NCBI RefSeq assembly: GCF_015767675.1
Contig: NZ_CP065217.1
Coordinates: 186,001 to 250,000 of the forward strand
Length of the DNA stretch: 64,000 nt
From: Vibrio navarrensis
GTDB lineage: Bacteria > Pseudomonadota > Gammaproteobacteria > Enterobacterales > Vibrionaceae
Reading direction: 5' to 3'
Positions 37,910-46,383 of the stretch are shown piece by piece; position 1 is the stretch's first letter; every line of letters starts with the position of its first letter. The notes beneath the pieces were generated by a model. The model saw only the letters and a program-made list of their open reading frames with translations. It searched no databases and was not told the DNA's origin. The translations under genes were made by a program, and so were the position numbers.

Positions 37910-38323
37910 ATGAAGATTCTTGTACTTTATATTATTTTTGCCTGCTTGGCGACATTTGCCAACCTTTTAGCACAAGAAATATCATATCAGCTGTATCATG
38001 GAATTTATCGGCTTGCACACAGTATGTTCTGGGGTACGCTAGTAGGATTAGTCATTAAATATGCTCTTGATAAAAAGTACATATTCAATTTTAAAGTTGA
38101 TAGTCATGCTCAAGACGCAAAAATGTTCATGTTATACAGTACGATGGGTGTTTTGACAACGTTGATTTTTTGGCTAGCTGAATGGGCATTTTATCATTGG
38201 TTTGAAACCAAAGAGATGCGCTACTTAGGGGCTGTTCTCGGCTTGTCCATTGGATACATGACTAAATATTACTTAGACAAAAAATTCGTTTTTGTAAGGT
38301 ATCAAAATGAAACAACTAACTAG
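37910..38323 (+). CDS. GtrA family membrane protein
   Basis: 137 residues with four transmembrane helices ('LVLYIIFACLATFANLLAQE', 'HSMFWGTLVGLVIKYALDKK', 'MLYSTMGVLTTLIFWLAEWA', 'GAVLGLSIGYMTKYYLDKKF'). The repeated 'K-Y-x-LDKKxxF' ends are typical of GtrA proteins, thought to help move polyprenyl-phosphate-linked sugars across the membrane or to anchor the transferases. Mycobacterial Rv3789, next to dprE1, is also a GtrA protein. It overlaps the DprE1-like gene by 17 bp. Confidence 0.88.
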   Translation: MKILVLYIIFACLATFANLLAQEISYQLYHGIYRLAHSMFWGTLVGLVIKYALDKKYIFNFKVDSHAQDAKMFMLYSTMGVLTTLIFWLAEWAFYHWFETKEMRYLGAVLGLSIGYMTKYYLDKKFVFVRYQNETTN

Positions 38324-39590
38324 TTGGGGTAATTACCCAAAGATTAATGCTTGCAGTCATTACATTGAAAGACTCCAAACATGTGTGGATGCATCTCCTC
38401 TTATAGCAAGAGGTTTGGGGCGTAGTTATGGCGATAGTGCTTTAGGCGATAACGTAGTACTTACTGAAAGGCTAAACAGATTTTCTTCATTTTCCGATGA
38501 TGGGATTTTGACATGTGATGCAGGTGTAACATTAGCTGAGATACTAGAAGTTTTCGTGCCCAAAGGCTGGTTCCTGCCGGTTACTCCCGGAACTAAATTT
38601 GTTACAGTCGGTGGTGCAATAGCAAGTGATGTTCATGGAAAAAATCACCACACTGAGGGAAGTTTTTCTGATCATGTCGAGTCAATATTATTATCTATAG
38701 GCGATGAATTGATTTATTGTGATAAATACTCACATGCAGACCTTTTTCACGCCACCTGCGGTGGGATGGGTTTAACTGGAATTATTATTGAAGCATCATT
38801 TAAGCTTAAAAAAATAGAAAGTGCATATATTGAACAAAAAATAATTAGAGCGGAGAATCTACGCACTATATTGAGTTTGTTCGAAGAACATCAAGATGCA
38901 ACATATTCAGTTGCTTGGATAGATTGTTTAGCAACGGGGAAATCATTAGGCCGCTCGATACTTATGCTCGGTGAACATGCTTCAAAAGGGAACTTGTCTG
39001 TTCATTCTCAGAGTCCATTAACAATACCATTTAATTTTCCATCTTTTTCGCTCAATAAGTATTCTATTCAAGCGTTTAATTTCGTTTATTACCATAGGCT
39101 TCTTAAAAATGAAGTGGAAAATACTATTCACTATGATCCATTTTTCTATCCCTTAGATGGTATTAATAATTGGAATCGGATGTATGGAAAAAGAGGCTTT
39201 ACGCAATACCAATTTGTTATCCCATATAGTGCAGGTTTAGAAGGTCTAACTAGTATTTTAAAAAAAATAGCAGAATCGAAACAAGGATCCTTCCTAGCTG
39301 TGTTGAAAGTTTTTGGTGATGGAAATAAAAACCCACTTTCATTTCCAATGAAAGGATACACTCTAGCCTTAGATTTTAAAATAGATGATAACATTTTCTC
39401 CATACTCGATGAGTTTGATATTATTGTACGAGAGTTTGGAGGTAGATTGTATCTTTCAAAAGATGTTCGCATGAGCGAAGAGATGTTTAAGTCTAGTTAT
39501 CCTCGTTGGGAAGAGTTTCAATCAGTCAGAGAAAAATATAATTGTAAAAATAATTATATTTCACTTCAATCAATAAGAATTGGGTTATAA
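38307..39590 (+). CDS. FAD-dependent decaprenylphosphoryl-ribose 2'-oxidase, DprE1-like
   Basis: 427 residues. The N-terminal FAD-binding domain contains 'ARGLGRSYGDSALGDNVVLT', 'FLPVTPGTKFVTVGGAIASD' and 'VHGKNHHTEGSFSDHVESIL', almost word for word the DprE1 pattern. The C-terminal domain has 'KRGFTQYQFVIPYSAGLEGL' and 'EFGGRLYLSKDVRMSEEMF', with the active-site Lys of DprE1 (Lys418 in M. tuberculosis). The cysteine attacked by benzothiazinones (Cys387) aligns to Ala in 'GYTLALDFKI'. It would oxidise the 2'-OH of polyprenyl-P-ribose to a keto intermediate, which the next gene's product reduces. Four bases separate the two. Confidence 0.93.
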   Translation: MKQLTSWGNYPKINACSHYIERLQTCVDASPLIARGLGRSYGDSALGDNVVLTERLNRFSSFSDDGILTCDAGVTLAEILEVFVPKGWFLPVTPGTKFVTVGGAIASDVHGKNHHTEGSFSDHVESILLSIGDELIYCDKYSHADLFHATCGGMGLTGIIIEASFKLKKIESAYIEQKIIRAENLRTILSLFEEHQDATYSVAWIDCLATGKSLGRSILMLGEHASKGNLSVHSQSPLTIPFNFPSFSLNKYSIQAFNFVYYHRLLKNEVENTIHYDPFFYPLDGINNWNRMYGKRGFTQYQFVIPYSAGLEGLTSILKKIAESKQGSFLAVLKVFGDGNKNPLSFPMKGYTLALDFKIDDNIFSILDEFDIIVREFGGRLYLSKDVRMSEEMFKSSYPRWEEFQSVREKYNCKNNYISLQSIRIGL

Positions 39591-39593
39591 ATA

Positions 39594-40328
39594 ATGAATG
39601 TAGTCATTTTTGGTGCGACATCTGCTATTGCAGAAGAAATTGCAAAGTGTTATGTCTCAAAAGCAGAACATATTATATTGCTCGCGAGAAATGAAGATAA
39701 GCTTGAAATGATAGCCAATGATCTTAAGGTTAGAGGAGCAAATGCGGTTAGTACATTATATTTCTCTGCATTAGAATACACTCAACATATTGAATTGGTA
39801 AATGAAGTATTTAGCATGGCTGATAAAATAGATGTTTGTGTGATCGCACATGGTAGTCTACCTAGCCAAGAAGCTTGTCAAAATGATGTTGAAATAACTT
39901 TAAAGGAAATTGCAATTAATGGAACGAGTGTCATTTCGTTGCTAACGCTTTTAGCGAATAGGTTTGAAAAGCAAGGTTCCGGAAGTATTGTCGTGATATC
40001 TAGTGTTGCAGGTGACAGGGGGCGTCAATCGAATTATGTGTATGGTGCTGCAAAAGGAATGGTATCTACATTTCTTCAGGGGTTGGCTCAGCGTTTGAGT
40101 AAAAATGATGTACATATACTTGATATTAAACCTGGTTTTGTTGATACGCCTATGACGGAATTATTCGTAAAAGGTATATTGTGGTCCAAACCAAGTCAAG
40201 TTGCTAAAACTATCGTCAAACGTATAGATTGTCGTTCTAGACGAAACTATGTTCCTGGTTTTTGGCAACTAATTATGTTTGTTATTAAAGTCATCCCACA
40301 GAGTATTTTTAATAAGATTAAATTATGA
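39594..40328 (+). CDS. Decaprenylphosphoryl-2-keto-ribose reductase, DprE2-like SDR
   Basis: 244 residues, short-chain dehydrogenase. 'MNVVIFGATSAIAEEIAKCY' is the nucleotide-binding site, 'SIVVISSVAGDRGRQSNYVY' and 'GAAKGMVSTFLQGLAQRL' give the Ser and YxxxK catalytic residues in the same wording as DprE2, and 'HILDIKPGFVDTPMTELFVK' follows. With DprE1 it completes epimerisation of polyprenyl-P-ribose to polyprenyl-P-D-arabinofuranose. It overlaps the GT-C gene by 4 bp (ATGA). Confidence 0.92.
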   Translation: MNVVIFGATSAIAEEIAKCYVSKAEHIILLARNEDKLEMIANDLKVRGANAVSTLYFSALEYTQHIELVNEVFSMADKIDVCVIAHGSLPSQEACQNDVEITLKEIAINGTSVISLLTLLANRFEKQGSGSIVVISSVAGDRGRQSNYVYGAAKGMVSTFLQGLAQRLSKNDVHILDIKPGFVDTPMTELFVKGILWSKPSQVAKTIVKRIDCRSRRNYVPGFWQLIMFVIKVIPQSIFNKIKL

Positions 40329-41947
40329 TACATAAGAACTTAACTAAGTATTTTTTCTACTTTTTACCAATTTTTCTTTTGATTAGTTTTGGCCGATATG
40401 GTTTTGAAGATGCGGATACCGGTTTCTTAATGGGCTTAGGCTGGCGTTTTGCGAATGGTGAAATACCCTATGTCGATTTTTCATATGTTCGGCCATTTAT
40501 GTCGATTGTGCATGCCGCTTTGATAGTGAAAGTTTTTCCAGATTTTTCTCAGTTGTTTACGTTGAAAATAGTACCTTTACTACAATTATTTTTTTCTGTT
40601 TGGTTAACTCTTCTTGCCTTAGAGAAAAAATATCTTTTAAATGTTACTGATATACTTAAATATAGAGTGGCTATAGCCGGATATATAATTGCAACGTCAT
40701 CTTTAAGTTATTATATGATTTGGCATACGATAGATGGAATTTTCTATCAATCGATTGGTTTGTATTTCATTTCTCAAATACGTAGTAATCAAGAAATTTG
40801 CTCTTTATTTTTTGCATCTTTCTTCCTTTTCCTCGGAGTTTTATGTAAACAAAACTTCTTGGCAACTTTTTTTCTTTCATTCTTATTTGTTTTTATTGTT
40901 CATGGTCTAAAAACTACAGCAAAATACATTGGATTAAATCTGTTCATCATTTCTTCTGCCTTTTTGTTTATAAAATTTCTAGGTTTCGGTGATGTTTACT
41001 TCGATGCTATTTCGTCAAAGACAAGCATTTCCGACATATATTCATCAAGTATTTACCCATATATAAAGTCAGCGTCATCGGATAATGCGATTATTTTTAT
41101 ATCATTGTCATTGTTGCTTTTTTTTGTAGATAAGAAGTTTGGCCTAAGAATTTTTTATATTTCATTCTTTATTGTTCCTGTGTTTATGCTTTTAGAGCTG
41201 TATAAAGATCTTTCGTTTAGCCAAAGTATAAATTTTCGCAGTACGAAATTAGATTGGATTATTCCATTTTATGCATTTCTTTACATAATTTACGATTCTT
41301 TTTTAAGAAAGAAATTAAAAGATAATGCATTGCTTATATTATTTTTTTCTCTTTCATGGTCTTCTAGTGTAAGTTGGGGTGCTAATACACCTACACTTTA
41401 TTTTACTCCTATTTTGGTCTCCCTAGTGTACTTTTATAGCACAAAGAGTGGGAAATTTAATAAACATTTAATTGCCGCAATCCAGATTAGTGCTTTTATT
41501 TTTATGCTACAAATGTTGTCACCATATAGAGACTCTTTTGTTTCTAAGCTTAATTATAATATGGGTGATATTTACCCAAAGGCACAGTATATTAAAACGG
41601 ATTTTGAAACATATGAGAAACATAAAGAATATGTATCATTACTTAAAGTATATGATGTGAGTCAGTTAACAGTTTTACCATCAATGCCTTTATCTCATTA
41701 CCTTGTCGATGCTAAGAATCCATATATTATTGACTGGGCAATGGATGTTGAATCAACTATGCCACCTATTGAAATGATTGAAGAGCTTAAAAGTCGAGTG
41801 CAGTATGTTTTTATTGAAACTCGATCTATCGGTAATCCAATAGGTGAGCCAGGAAGCAAGTTTTATTCAACGGTGAGTGATTATGTAATTAATCACTACG
41901 AGCCAGTTGAAAAGAAAAATTATTTCCATGTCTATAAATTAAATTAA
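40325..41947 (+). CDS. GT-C membrane glycosyltransferase, putative arabinofuranosyltransferase
   Basis: 540 residues with about eleven hydrophobic segments, very AT-rich. 'GRYGFEDADTGFLMGLGWRF', then 'ANGEIPYVDFSYVRPFMSIV' place an acidic pair (EDAD) in the first periplasmic loop, as in GT39/ArnT-like enzymes that use polyprenyl-phosphate sugars as donors. The C-terminal 100 residues look soluble and periplasmic ('LSHYLVDAKNPYIIDWAMDV', 'YVFIETRSIGNPIGEPGSKF'). It is translationally coupled to DprE2, so polyprenyl-P-arabinose is the most economical donor. The acceptor (O-polysaccharide, core or protein) is unknown. An AAATT pentamer repeat overlaps the stop codon. Confidence 0.75.
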   Translation: MIHKNLTKYFFYFLPIFLLISFGRYGFEDADTGFLMGLGWRFANGEIPYVDFSYVRPFMSIVHAALIVKVFPDFSQLFTLKIVPLLQLFFSVWLTLLALEKKYLLNVTDILKYRVAIAGYIIATSSLSYYMIWHTIDGIFYQSIGLYFISQIRSNQEICSLFFASFFLFLGVLCKQNFLATFFLSFLFVFIVHGLKTTAKYIGLNLFIISSAFLFIKFLGFGDVYFDAISSKTSISDIYSSSIYPYIKSASSDNAIIFISLSLLLFFVDKKFGLRIFYISFFIVPVFMLLELYKDLSFSQSINFRSTKLDWIIPFYAFLYIIYDSFLRKKLKDNALLILFFSLSWSSSVSWGANTPTLYFTPILVSLVYFYSTKSGKFNKHLIAAIQISAFIFMLQMLSPYRDSFVSKLNYNMGDIYPKAQYIKTDFETYEKHKEYVSLLKVYDVSQLTVLPSMPLSHYLVDAKNPYIIDWAMDVESTMPPIEMIEELKSRVQYVFIETRSIGNPIGEPGSKFYSTVSDYVINHYEPVEKKNYFHVYKLN

Positions 41948-41996
41948 ATTAAATTAAATGGTAGGCATAGCTCTAAGGAAATATAGGTCTACCATT

Positions 41997-43256
41997 TTAT
42001 AATTCGTGTAGAGTACGAACTATTGCTCCATAATTTTTCATCATGAATATTTTAACTCGATTAGCTATTTCAGCTTTCACATTGGTGTTTCTAATTGTAA
42101 TAAGAATTGCTTTTCCAAGCTCGTTCTGATTTCCAATCTTTTCTATAGCCTCAATTTTCATTAAGCTTTCGGTTACTTCCTTAAAATTAAAGAAACTCGG
42201 CCCGGTAATGACTGGCACTCCCAACGCTGCTGGCTCTAACACATTATGCCCGCCGACTTTGTTGCCAACTAGGCTTCCGCCCATAAAACAGACGTCAGCT
42301 GCGCCTAGCAAGACCAACATCTCTCCCATGGTGTCGCCTAGGTAAACTTGAGTCGAGTCGGTAACGTTTTGCTGTTGCGTGCGCCTTATCGTTTCAAACC
42401 CTTGTGCTTGGCACAATTCGAACACCGAATCGAAACGCTCAGGGTGGCGGGGAACTAATATCAAGAGTGCATTGGGATGCGTTTCTAACACTTGTCTATG
42501 AGCATCTAGCACTTGTTCATCTTCACCTTTATGGGTGCTCGCGGCTATCCAGATAGGTCTGTCTTGGCCAAGCTGAGCGCGCAATTCAGCGCCTTTACGT
42601 TTGATCTCATCAGAGATATGGATATCGAATTTTATCGAACCCGTGACGCTGAGCTTCTCTGTCGCGACCCCAAGCTTGGCGAAACGATCCGCGTCTGCTT
42701 GGGATTGGCAAAGGACTTTACTCAAACATGGATGGAGCAGGTTAAATAGCGGCTGCACTTTGGCGTAATTTCGCTGAGATTTTTCTGATAAACGAGCATT
42801 GACCACGATAATCGGAATATTGGCTTTATGCACGGTGGCTAAGGTGTTGGGCCACAGCTCGGTTTCGATGATCAGCATCTTGGCGGGATTGACCGCTTTA
42901 AGAAAACCGCGCACTGCAAAGGCAAAATCGATCGGCATATAGCGATGTTCGACCAAATCACCCAGTTTTGCGATTTGTTCTGCGCCGGTACTGGTTGTGG
43001 TGGTCACGACAATCCGTTGCTCTGGGGTTTGCGCTTTGATGGCTTTGATGAGCGGAATCGCCGCGAGGCTTTCACCGACAGAGACGGCATGGATCCACAG
43101 TGGTCTCGTTTGCCCATCAAGTTTAGGCGTGATACCGAAATGCTCTTTCCAGCGCGCCCCAAACTTTGGTTTATTCGCTTTGCTGCGATACAAGCCGAAC
43201 AGTAGCAAAGGTGCGGCTAGAGCCAGAATCAGCGTATAGAGCAGCCGCACTAACAT
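41997..43256 (-). CDS. waaA: 3-deoxy-D-manno-octulosonic acid transferase
   Basis: 419 residues. There is one N-terminal hydrophobic segment, then the KdtA pattern: 'LWIHAVSVGESLAAIPLIKA' with the catalytic Glu, 'RYMPIDFAFAVRGFLKAVNP', 'LIIETELWPNTLATVHKANI', 'NARLSEKSQRNYAKV', 'AASTHKGEDEQVLDAHRQVL' and 'FMGGSLVGNKVGGHNVLEPA' (CMP-Kdo site). It attaches Kdo to lipid IVA at the inner membrane. It is the last gene of lpxM-GT25-waaF-waaA on the minus strand and overlaps waaF by 7 bp. The kdkA kinase in this window would phosphorylate its product. Confidence 0.96.
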   Translation of the reverse strand: MLVRLLYTLILALAAPLLLFGLYRSKANKPKFGARWKEHFGITPKLDGQTRPLWIHAVSVGESLAAIPLIKAIKAQTPEQRIVVTTTTSTGAEQIAKLGDLVEHRYMPIDFAFAVRGFLKAVNPAKMLIIETELWPNTLATVHKANIPIIVVNARLSEKSQRNYAKVQPLFNLLHPCLSKVLCQSQADADRFAKLGVATEKLSVTGSIKFDIHISDEIKRKGAELRAQLGQDRPIWIAASTHKGEDEQVLDAHRQVLETHPNALLILVPRHPERFDSVFELCQAQGFETIRRTQQQNVTDSTQVYLGDTMGEMLVLLGAADVCFMGGSLVGNKVGGHNVLEPAALGVPVITGPSFFNFKEVTESLMKIEAIEKIGNQNELGKAILITIRNTNVKAEIANRVKIFMMKNYGAIVRTLHEL

Positions 43257-44305
43257 TCGCTCACCGCAATGGCATCCAATTTACGAATGCTGTCTAACAC
43301 TTGCTTGGGTGTCAGTTCCGACAAACATTTGAGATGCTGATACTGGCACTCACGTTTAAAGCAGGGGCGACATTCAATGTCGGTATGCACAATCTCGACC
43401 TTTTCGGCCAGCGGTGGAGTGTATTTCGGCGAGGTCGAGCCATACACCGCCACGACATTACAACCAACCGCCGCGGCGACGTGCATCAGGCCTGAATCGT
43501 TACTCACTACCGTGTGACAAGCCGCCAGCAGATCCACCGCTTCGATAAGGCTGGTTTGCCCGGCTAACACTTGGATTTGAGCATGATACTCGCTCGGCAC
43601 ACGCTGTTTAATGCTTTTACATGTGTCGAGATCTTTTTGCGAGCCAAACAGCCATACTTGATGGCCTTGCTGGCACATGACATGAGCGACTTCAGCATAA
43701 TGGTTTTCTGGCCATTTTTTGGCCGGGCCAAACTCCGCCCCAGGACACAGGCCAATTACTTTGCTTTGGGTCGAAAGCGCAAACTTCGCCAGCGTTTGTT
43801 GCTGCGCATCGACATCGATGGACAGCTTAGGACGAGGCAGCGTTTCCAGGCCGCCGAGCGAGGCGGAATCGACCATTTGCGCTCGCGGATGAGCCAGCGC
43901 CACGTAGCGCTCGACCATATACTGGAAGGCTTTTTTATTAGGGCGTAAATCATTGAGCAGGCCATAACGCAGCTCACCGCGCCAGCCCGTGCGCAGAGGA
44001 ATATTGGCAAACCAAGGAATGAGCGCCGATTTGGCCGAGTTAGGCAAAACGTAGGCGTGATCGTACTTAAACTCGCGTAGCGACTTACCGATTTCACGAC
44101 GGCCCAGCAAGTTAAACTCCCCGTGGCCAAGCGGCATTTCAATTGCTCGGTTCACTTCGGGCATGCGTTCTAAGATAGGTTTACACCAGCCTGGCGCCAT
44201 CACATCAATCAGCGCATCAGGGTGTTGCTGCTTAAGTGTCGTGTAAAGTGACTGCGACATCACCATATCGCCCACCCATGAAGGGCCAATAACTAAGATC
44301 TTCAT
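43250..44305 (-). CDS. waaF: ADP-heptose:LPS heptosyltransferase II
   Basis: 351 residues, GT9. 'MKILVIGPSWVGDMVMSQSL' is the WaaF start, with 'HAYVLPNSAKSALIPWFANI', 'TGWRGELRYGLLNDLRPNKK', 'VIGLCPGAEFGPAKKWPENH' and 'HTVVSNDSGLMHVAAAVGCN', 'VVAVYGSTSPKYTPPLAEK'. It adds the second heptose of the inner core from ADP-heptose, made by HldD (46377). Its ATG overlaps the stop of the GT25 gene. Confidence 0.96.
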   Translation of the reverse strand: MKILVIGPSWVGDMVMSQSLYTTLKQQHPDALIDVMAPGWCKPILERMPEVNRAIEMPLGHGEFNLLGRREIGKSLREFKYDHAYVLPNSAKSALIPWFANIPLRTGWRGELRYGLLNDLRPNKKAFQYMVERYVALAHPRAQMVDSASLGGLETLPRPKLSIDVDAQQQTLAKFALSTQSKVIGLCPGAEFGPAKKWPENHYAEVAHVMCQQGHQVWLFGSQKDLDTCKSIKQRVPSEYHAQIQVLAGQTSLIEAVDLLAACHTVVSNDSGLMHVAAAVGCNVVAVYGSTSPKYTPPLAEKVEIVHTDIECRPCFKRECQYQHLKCLSELTPKQVLDSIRKLDAIAVSEC

Positions 44306-45024
44306 GATTTGTTTTTCCAGGATATGAACCGCAAAATCGATTCGTAAGTTCTAAAAAACTCCGCATAGATTTTATTGAACAATGTCATTTGGGATTTATC
44401 CTTTCTTTTACTACCTATAGTTGACATCACTTTCGCTCGAGAAAAGAGATCAGGATAAACGCTATAGACTTGCACGCCGTGTCTCCATGGTTTTTCCATG
44501 TAATCATCTACGGGTTCAAGAAAAGTTTGGGCGTTTTTCACGAAGAGCTCTGCGGTAGAGGGAGATATTATATAGGCAGTGGTACCACAAGTTCCAGATG
44601 AATAGCCTCCGAGATCATAACCATTGACCAAAGAAATTATCTTATGGAAGGTCTGTTTTATTGTGGCAGAAAGTTTTATATAACCATAGTAATTTATCTG
44701 AGCAAATGCGGATGTAAGAACTTCTTTTATTGGCCCTACAGGGTCAACGTTATCCTCAAGAACAATAATGGCTTCATTGAGTTTGATGCAGTGTTGCCAA
44801 ACTTCATAATGACTAGCAAAACAAGCTAGTTCGTTTTCATGCATCTGATAACCTTTGCGAGCTCGAGTGATCCTCTCTCTGCTTTTTTCTGAGTGAGTAA
44901 AATTAGGTAAAGAGCCATCGACTGCATCAAAAAACTCAAAATCGACGCCTTCTTGATCAAGTAACCTTTGAACTCTTTCTCTACGCTCAATTGAGCGAGT
45001 GAGGCTTACAACGAATACTTTCAC
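44302..45024 (-). CDS. Glycosyltransferase family 25
   Basis: 240 residues from a GTG at 45024 with GGAAC seven bases upstream; an in-frame TTG four codons earlier lacks a ribosome-binding site. The GT25 pattern is 'VKVFVVSLTRSIERRERVQR', 'QEGVDFEFFDAVDG', 'ELACFASHYEVWQHCIKLNE', 'AIIVLEDNVDPVG' (the ED/DxD site) and 'GTTAYIISPSTAELFVKNAQ'. Family members are beta-1,4-galactosyltransferases of LOS (LgtB/LpsA type). It lies inside the waaF-waaA operon, so it probably extends the core. Confidence 0.9.
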   Translation of the reverse strand: MKVFVVSLTRSIERRERVQRLLDQEGVDFEFFDAVDGSLPNFTHSEKSRERITRARKGYQMHENELACFASHYEVWQHCIKLNEAIIVLEDNVDPVGPIKEVLTSAFAQINYYGYIKLSATIKQTFHKIISLVNGYDLGGYSSGTCGTTAYIISPSTAELFVKNAQTFLEPVDDYMEKPWRHGVQVYSVYPDLFSRAKVMSTIGSKRKDKSQMTLFNKIYAEFFRTYESILRFISWKNKS

Positions 45025-45134
45025 TAGTTGTTCCAATTTTAGTTAACACCTCTTTGAAAATTAATAGCTTATAAAAATAAAAAAGGTGTAAATTTGATTA
45101 TGTTATACAAGGTATTTGCACAAATTCTAGAGAT

Positions 45135-46130
45135 TCATTTGTGAAAACAATCTGGTTTCTTTAAATCTTCATTGTAGTAAGGGCTTGGCTCGTTGGGATC
45201 GGGCCGCGTACGCAGAAGTTGGAACGTCCACATGTACTGTTCTGGATAACGAGAGACTTGCTGTTCGATAAAGACGTTCATGGCTCTGGCATCTGCGTGT
45301 TCATCGCCACTTGGGAAGCCCTCCCACTCGGGAGAAATCGTGATTTCATATTTGCCAGTTTCGGTATTGAGGCGAGTAAAGGCAGCCAGTACCTTGGCTT
45401 TACTCACTTTAGCCAGTTTGCCTAAACCCGGTAAGGTGGCTTTTTGCGTAGCAAAAAAGTCGACGAACAGGCTCTGTTCACGGCCATGATCTTGGTCAGG
45501 AAGATAATAGCCGATATACCCCTCGCGCACCGATTTCATGTAAGGTTTTATTCCGGCGCTGCGCTCGTAAATGCGTCCACCAAATTGCATCCGTTGCCTG
45601 TGCATCAGCCAATCACCAACCGGGTTTTTTTGCTCTTTGACCATAGCCACCACGGGGCTGCCTTTTGAGGCGAGCAGTACTGGCAAAACATCAATCGCCC
45701 AAGTATGTGGCGTGAGTAAAATGACGTTGTGGCCCTGTTCTCGGACCGTTTGTAAATGCTCTAGACCGTTTATTGAACAGCTCTTTTCTAAATAGCGTTT
45801 GCCAAAGAGGGTGATGAGCGGAAAGTTGAGTAGAAAGACCCCTGCGGTGGTTAGGCACTCCAACAAGATGGTTTCTTTCTCATTATCGCTTTTGTCCGGA
45901 AAGCATAAGGTTAAGTTGGCCCAGATGTTGTGCACAGTACGCGGTGGGTTACTGGCAAGCTTTTTAGCGATTTTACTGGCAATCCAATATTGTAAACGGA
46001 TGGGCAGCAAAGCAATCGGCAACCCCACAATCAGGCCAAGCCATATTCCCCAATATTTAGGCGCAAGAAAACCCCACTGAAAGGTGGGGTTGTGCGCTTT
46101 AGGGTCAAAGTCGTTTCGTTCAGTTGTCAT
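45135..46130 (-). CDS. lpxM: Lipid A late acyltransferase, LpxM-like
   Basis: 331 residues. One N-terminal hydrophobic helix ('YWGIWLGLIVGLPIALLPIR'), then 'NVILLTPHTWAIDVLPVLLA' with the HX4D catalytic motif that is typical of LpxM/MsbB, and 'GYYLPDQDHGREQSLFVDFF'. It adds the last secondary acyl chain to lipid A. In V. cholerae an LpxM-related enzyme (LpxN) transfers a hydroxylated chain, so chain type is open. It is the first gene of the lpxM-GT25-waaF-waaA strand group, separated from hldD by a heptamer array. Confidence 0.87.
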   Translation of the reverse strand: MTTERNDFDPKAHNPTFQWGFLAPKYWGIWLGLIVGLPIALLPIRLQYWIASKIAKKLASNPPRTVHNIWANLTLCFPDKSDNEKETILLECLTTAGVFLLNFPLITLFGKRYLEKSCSINGLEHLQTVREQGHNVILLTPHTWAIDVLPVLLASKGSPVVAMVKEQKNPVGDWLMHRQRMQFGGRIYERSAGIKPYMKSVREGYIGYYLPDQDHGREQSLFVDFFATQKATLPGLGKLAKVSKAKVLAAFTRLNTETGKYEITISPEWEGFPSGDEHADARAMNVFIEQQVSRYPEQYMWTFQLLRTRPDPNEPSPYYNEDLKKPDCFHK

Positions 46131-46145
46131 ACTAATTTTTTAGAG

Positions 46146-46383
46146 CAGGTGATAGGAAAAGCAGGTTTCTAGGAAGAGCAGGTTCTAGGAAGAGCAGGTT
46201 CTAGGAAGAGCAGGTCCTAGGCCCTAGGAAGAGCAAAACCCAGAACCTAGAACCCAGTACCCAGTACCCAGTACCTAGAACCTAGTACCTATCAACCTAG
46301 TACCCAGAACCCAGTCCCTAGAACCTAGTCCCTAGAAACCTAGAACCTATTAACCTAGTCCCTCGCAACCTAGCCCCTAGCCC
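46146..46383. repeat. Heptamer repeat array between lpxM and hldD
   Basis: The left third repeats 'AGGTTCTAGGAAGAGC' (16-bp purine-rich unit, about four copies). The right two thirds are about 24 heptamers mixing CCTAGAA, CCCAGTA, CCTAGTC, CCTAGTA and CCCAGAA. The array runs into the 3' end of hldD: the hldD stop codon TAG (minus strand) is inside a CCTAG unit. Complementary units on the two sides could pair. Confidence 0.93.
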
